From Actinomadura syzygii (GTDB lineage: Bacteria > Actinomycetota > Actinomycetes > Streptosporangiales > Streptosporangiaceae), in contig NZ_VSFF01000003.1 in NCBI RefSeq assembly GCF_008085905.1, forward strand, positions 434,001 through 498,000: a stretch of 64,000 bases of DNA. Direction: 5' to 3'. This document shows, piece after piece, positions 62,671-64,000 of the stretch; the first letter of the stretch is position 1, and each line of letters begins with the position of its first letter. Below the pieces are notes generated by a model, which saw only the letters and a program-made list of their open reading frames with translations, did no database searches and was not told where the DNA came from. Made by a program: the position numbers and the translations under genes.

Positions 62671-63678
62671 TCAGCGGACGATGAGCGCGCGGCGCTGCCG
62701 GGCGACCAGCTCGCCGATGACGGGCGCGCCCGAGATCTCGCCCGCGATCAGCAGGCCGCCGGAGACCTGCGCGTCGGCGAGCAGCAGCCGCTCCTCCTCG
62801 GCGATCCGCCGGAAGTCGGTGTGCGGGGACACCCACGACAGGTTCCGCCGCGTCCCGCCGGGGACGAACCCGTGCCGCACCGCCGAGCGGGCGCCGTCCA
62901 GGTACTCGACGGCGGAGGCGTCCACGACGGCCGTGACGCCGCTCGCCCGCGCCAGCTTGTAGAGGTGGCCGAGCAGCCCGAACCCGGTGACGTCGGTGGC
63001 GCACGCGACGCCGCGCTCCAGCGCGGCGAGCCCGGCCGCCGCGTTCAGCGCGGTCATCGTGTCCACGGCGTGCGCGAACACCTCCCCGGTCGCCTTGTGC
63101 CGGGCGTTGAGGACGCCGACGCCGAGCGGCTTCGTCAGCGTCAGCGGGACGCCGGGACGGCCCGCGTCCAGCCGCAGCAGCCGGTCCGGGTCGGCGACGC
63201 CGGTGACGGCGAGGCCGTACTTCGGCTCGGGGTCGTCGACGCTGTGCCCGCCCGCGATCGCGCAGCCGGCGAGCGCGGCGACGTCCCGGCCGCCGCGCAG
63301 GACCTCGCGGGCGAGCTCGGCGGGCAGCGCGTCCACGGGCCAGCCGAGCAGGTTGAGCGCCATCAGCGGCTCGCCGCCGATCGCGTACACGTCGGACAGC
63401 GCGTTCGCGGCGGCGATGCGGCCCCAGTCGTAGGCGTCGTCGACGACGGGGGTGGAGAAGTCGGCGGTGGACACCACGGCCCGGCCGCCGTCCATCCGCA
63501 GCACCGCGGCGTCGTCGCCGTCCTGGCCGCCGGCGAGCAGCTCGCCGTCGCGGTCGGCGGGGCCGCCGCCGGTGAGGCCGGCCACCACGCGCTCCAGCTC
63601 CGCCGGGGGGATCTTGCTGGCGCAGCCGCCGCCGTGCGCGTACTGCGTGAGGCGGGCTGCCGGGGCGAGGCGGGTCAC
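62671..63678 (-). CDS. selD: Selenophosphate synthetase SelD
   Basis: Makes selenophosphate from selenide and ATP; 335 aa. The N-terminal active site is GGGCASKIP with Cys (not Sec) and Lys. ATP/Mg residues lie in VSTADFSTPVVDDAYDWGRI and the conserved ALSDVYAIGGEPLMALNL. A Gly-rich VTGFGLLGHLYKLA follows. GTG start without a clear ribosome site; a TAAATT hexamer just upstream makes a leaderless message possible. Selenophosphate could serve selenocysteine, selenouridine or Se-molybdenum enzymes; selA and tRNA-Sec are not in the window. Confidence 0.94.
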   Translation of the reverse strand: MTRLAPAARLTQYAHGGGCASKIPPAELERVVAGLTGGGPADRDGELLAGGQDGDDAAVLRMDGGRAVVSTADFSTPVVDDAYDWGRIAAANALSDVYAIGGEPLMALNLLGWPVDALPAELAREVLRGGRDVAALAGCAIAGGHSVDDPEPKYGLAVTGVADPDRLLRLDAGRPGVPLTLTKPLGVGVLNARHKATGEVFAHAVDTMTALNAAAGLAALERGVACATDVTGFGLLGHLYKLARASGVTAVVDASAVEYLDGARSAVRHGFVPGGTRRNLSWVSPHTDFRRIAEEERLLLADAQVSGGLLIAGEISGAPVIGELVARQRRALIVR

Positions 63679-63889
63679 CGGAAAATTTAACGCACAACTA
63701 CCTCAAATGATCAACAACCGGACAGTACGGGTCCGGTCACGACGGGCGAGATCCGCCGCGACCGGCGCGCAACCGGGGTCCGACCTGGGACGGAATCGGG
63801 CCGGGGGGTTGTCCGAACCTCGTTCGGCATGATGCGATTCCCCTCTGCAAGTCTTCACTTACATTCGGGAACCGACAGCGAGGGGCGAC
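63679..63889. other. Intergenic region between divergent genes
   Basis: A 211-nt gap holding the divergent promoters of selD and the last gene. The selD side is AT-rich (AAAATTTAACGCAC). I searched it for a selenocysteine tRNA and found no cloverleaf or CCA end. Confidence 0.5.
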
Positions 63890-64000
63890 ATGGGCATCCA
63901 GGAGCAGCGGCGCGGCCTCGACCCGGCCGACCTCGACCTGACCGGCCGCGACCAGGCCGTCGCGGAGCGGACGGTCTGCACCACGCTCGCCGCGACCGCC
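63890..64000 (+). CDS. 5' end of an unidentified gene, cut by the window edge
   Basis: ATG 63890 has GCGAGGGG about 5 nt upstream. The visible 37 codons encode MGIQEQRRGLDPADLDL and continue to the edge with an acidic/Arg-rich stretch and one Cys. Codon use is typical for a real gene. The fragment is too short to assign a family. Confidence 0.6.
   Translation, partial: MGIQEQRRGLDPADLDLTGRDQAVAERTVCTTLAATA

Noticed and set aside
62671..63678. SelD as a selenoprotein with in-frame UGA
   Set aside because: The active-site position in GGGCASK is a normal Cys codon and there is no in-frame stop.
63679..63889. Selenocysteine tRNA between selD and the last gene
   Set aside because: No long acceptor/T-arm combination or UCA anticodon loop can be folded.

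Overview
The window is very GC-rich, uses many GTG starts, and carries marker genes of Actinobacteria: the Pup-proteasome ATPase Mpa/ARC, the mycothiol ligase MshC, PAC2, SCO1664-type and DUF3090 proteins, and an InhA-type FabI. Gene content and order suggest a filamentous actinomycete, possibly Thermomonosporaceae (Actinomadura-like). That placement is inference. I saw no rRNA, tRNA, CRISPR array, transposase or phage module.

Layout. 0.1-5.5 kb: mpa, trmI, a site-2 protease and a RecB/Cas4-type nuclease, an order resembling the M. tuberculosis Rv2115c-Rv2119 block. 5.7-11.4 kb: a NarL-type two-component system followed by a MacB/FtsX-type ABC exporter. 11.6-18.6 kb: a small secreted Cys protein, then a complete Opp/Dpp peptide transporter operon on the minus strand with a GntR/DasR-like palindrome upstream. 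18.8-24.7 kb: a membrane protein, a HAD phosphatase, a universal stress protein, PAC2, a transmembrane Ser/Thr kinase and mshC. 24.7-26.7 kb: two Dpp-type permease genes with no ATPase or binding protein. 26.8-31 kb: a TANGO2-like NRDE protein, then the conserved SCO1664/DUF3090/histidine-phosphatase trio and corA. 31-35.3 kb: an aldo/keto reductase, a RecD2-like protein that appears to have lost every ATPase motif, and a proline-rich secreted protein. 35.4-43.9 kb: fabI-fabG, tldD-tldE, dodecin, DUF3099, a 6C-like small RNA, a pseudokinase and an acyl-CoA dehydrogenase. 44-50.8 kb: a metal-receptor protein, fused isobutyryl-CoA mutase IcmF, a divergent MarR regulator, and kynA-kmo. 50.8-64 kb: an MFS exporter, molybdenum cofactor genes (moaA, mobA), a lipase-like hydrolase, rtcB, a degenerate selB-like gene, a second MFS exporter, a propionyl-CoA synthetase, a GlsB-type protein, selD, and the first 37 codons of an unidentified gene.

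Most interesting signals. (1) A dispersed GC-rich repeat lies directly at the start codons of three genes. It is flanked by copies of the start-codon sequence (in one case an exact 8-bp duplication) and encodes a tiny ORF that stops at the next gene's start. A fourth, rearranged copy is intergenic. (2) Four genes carry imperfect 14-18 bp tandem duplications across or beside their stop codons. (3) There is a predicted small RNA with three C-rich hairpin loops. (4) Three enzyme families appear here with core motifs missing: RecD2-like, SelB-like and Ser/Thr-kinase-like. (5) The SCO1664/DUF3090/phosphatase set looks like an uncharacterised kinase-phosphatase pair near mycothiol synthesis. All calls were made by eye from the sequence; no database search was run.
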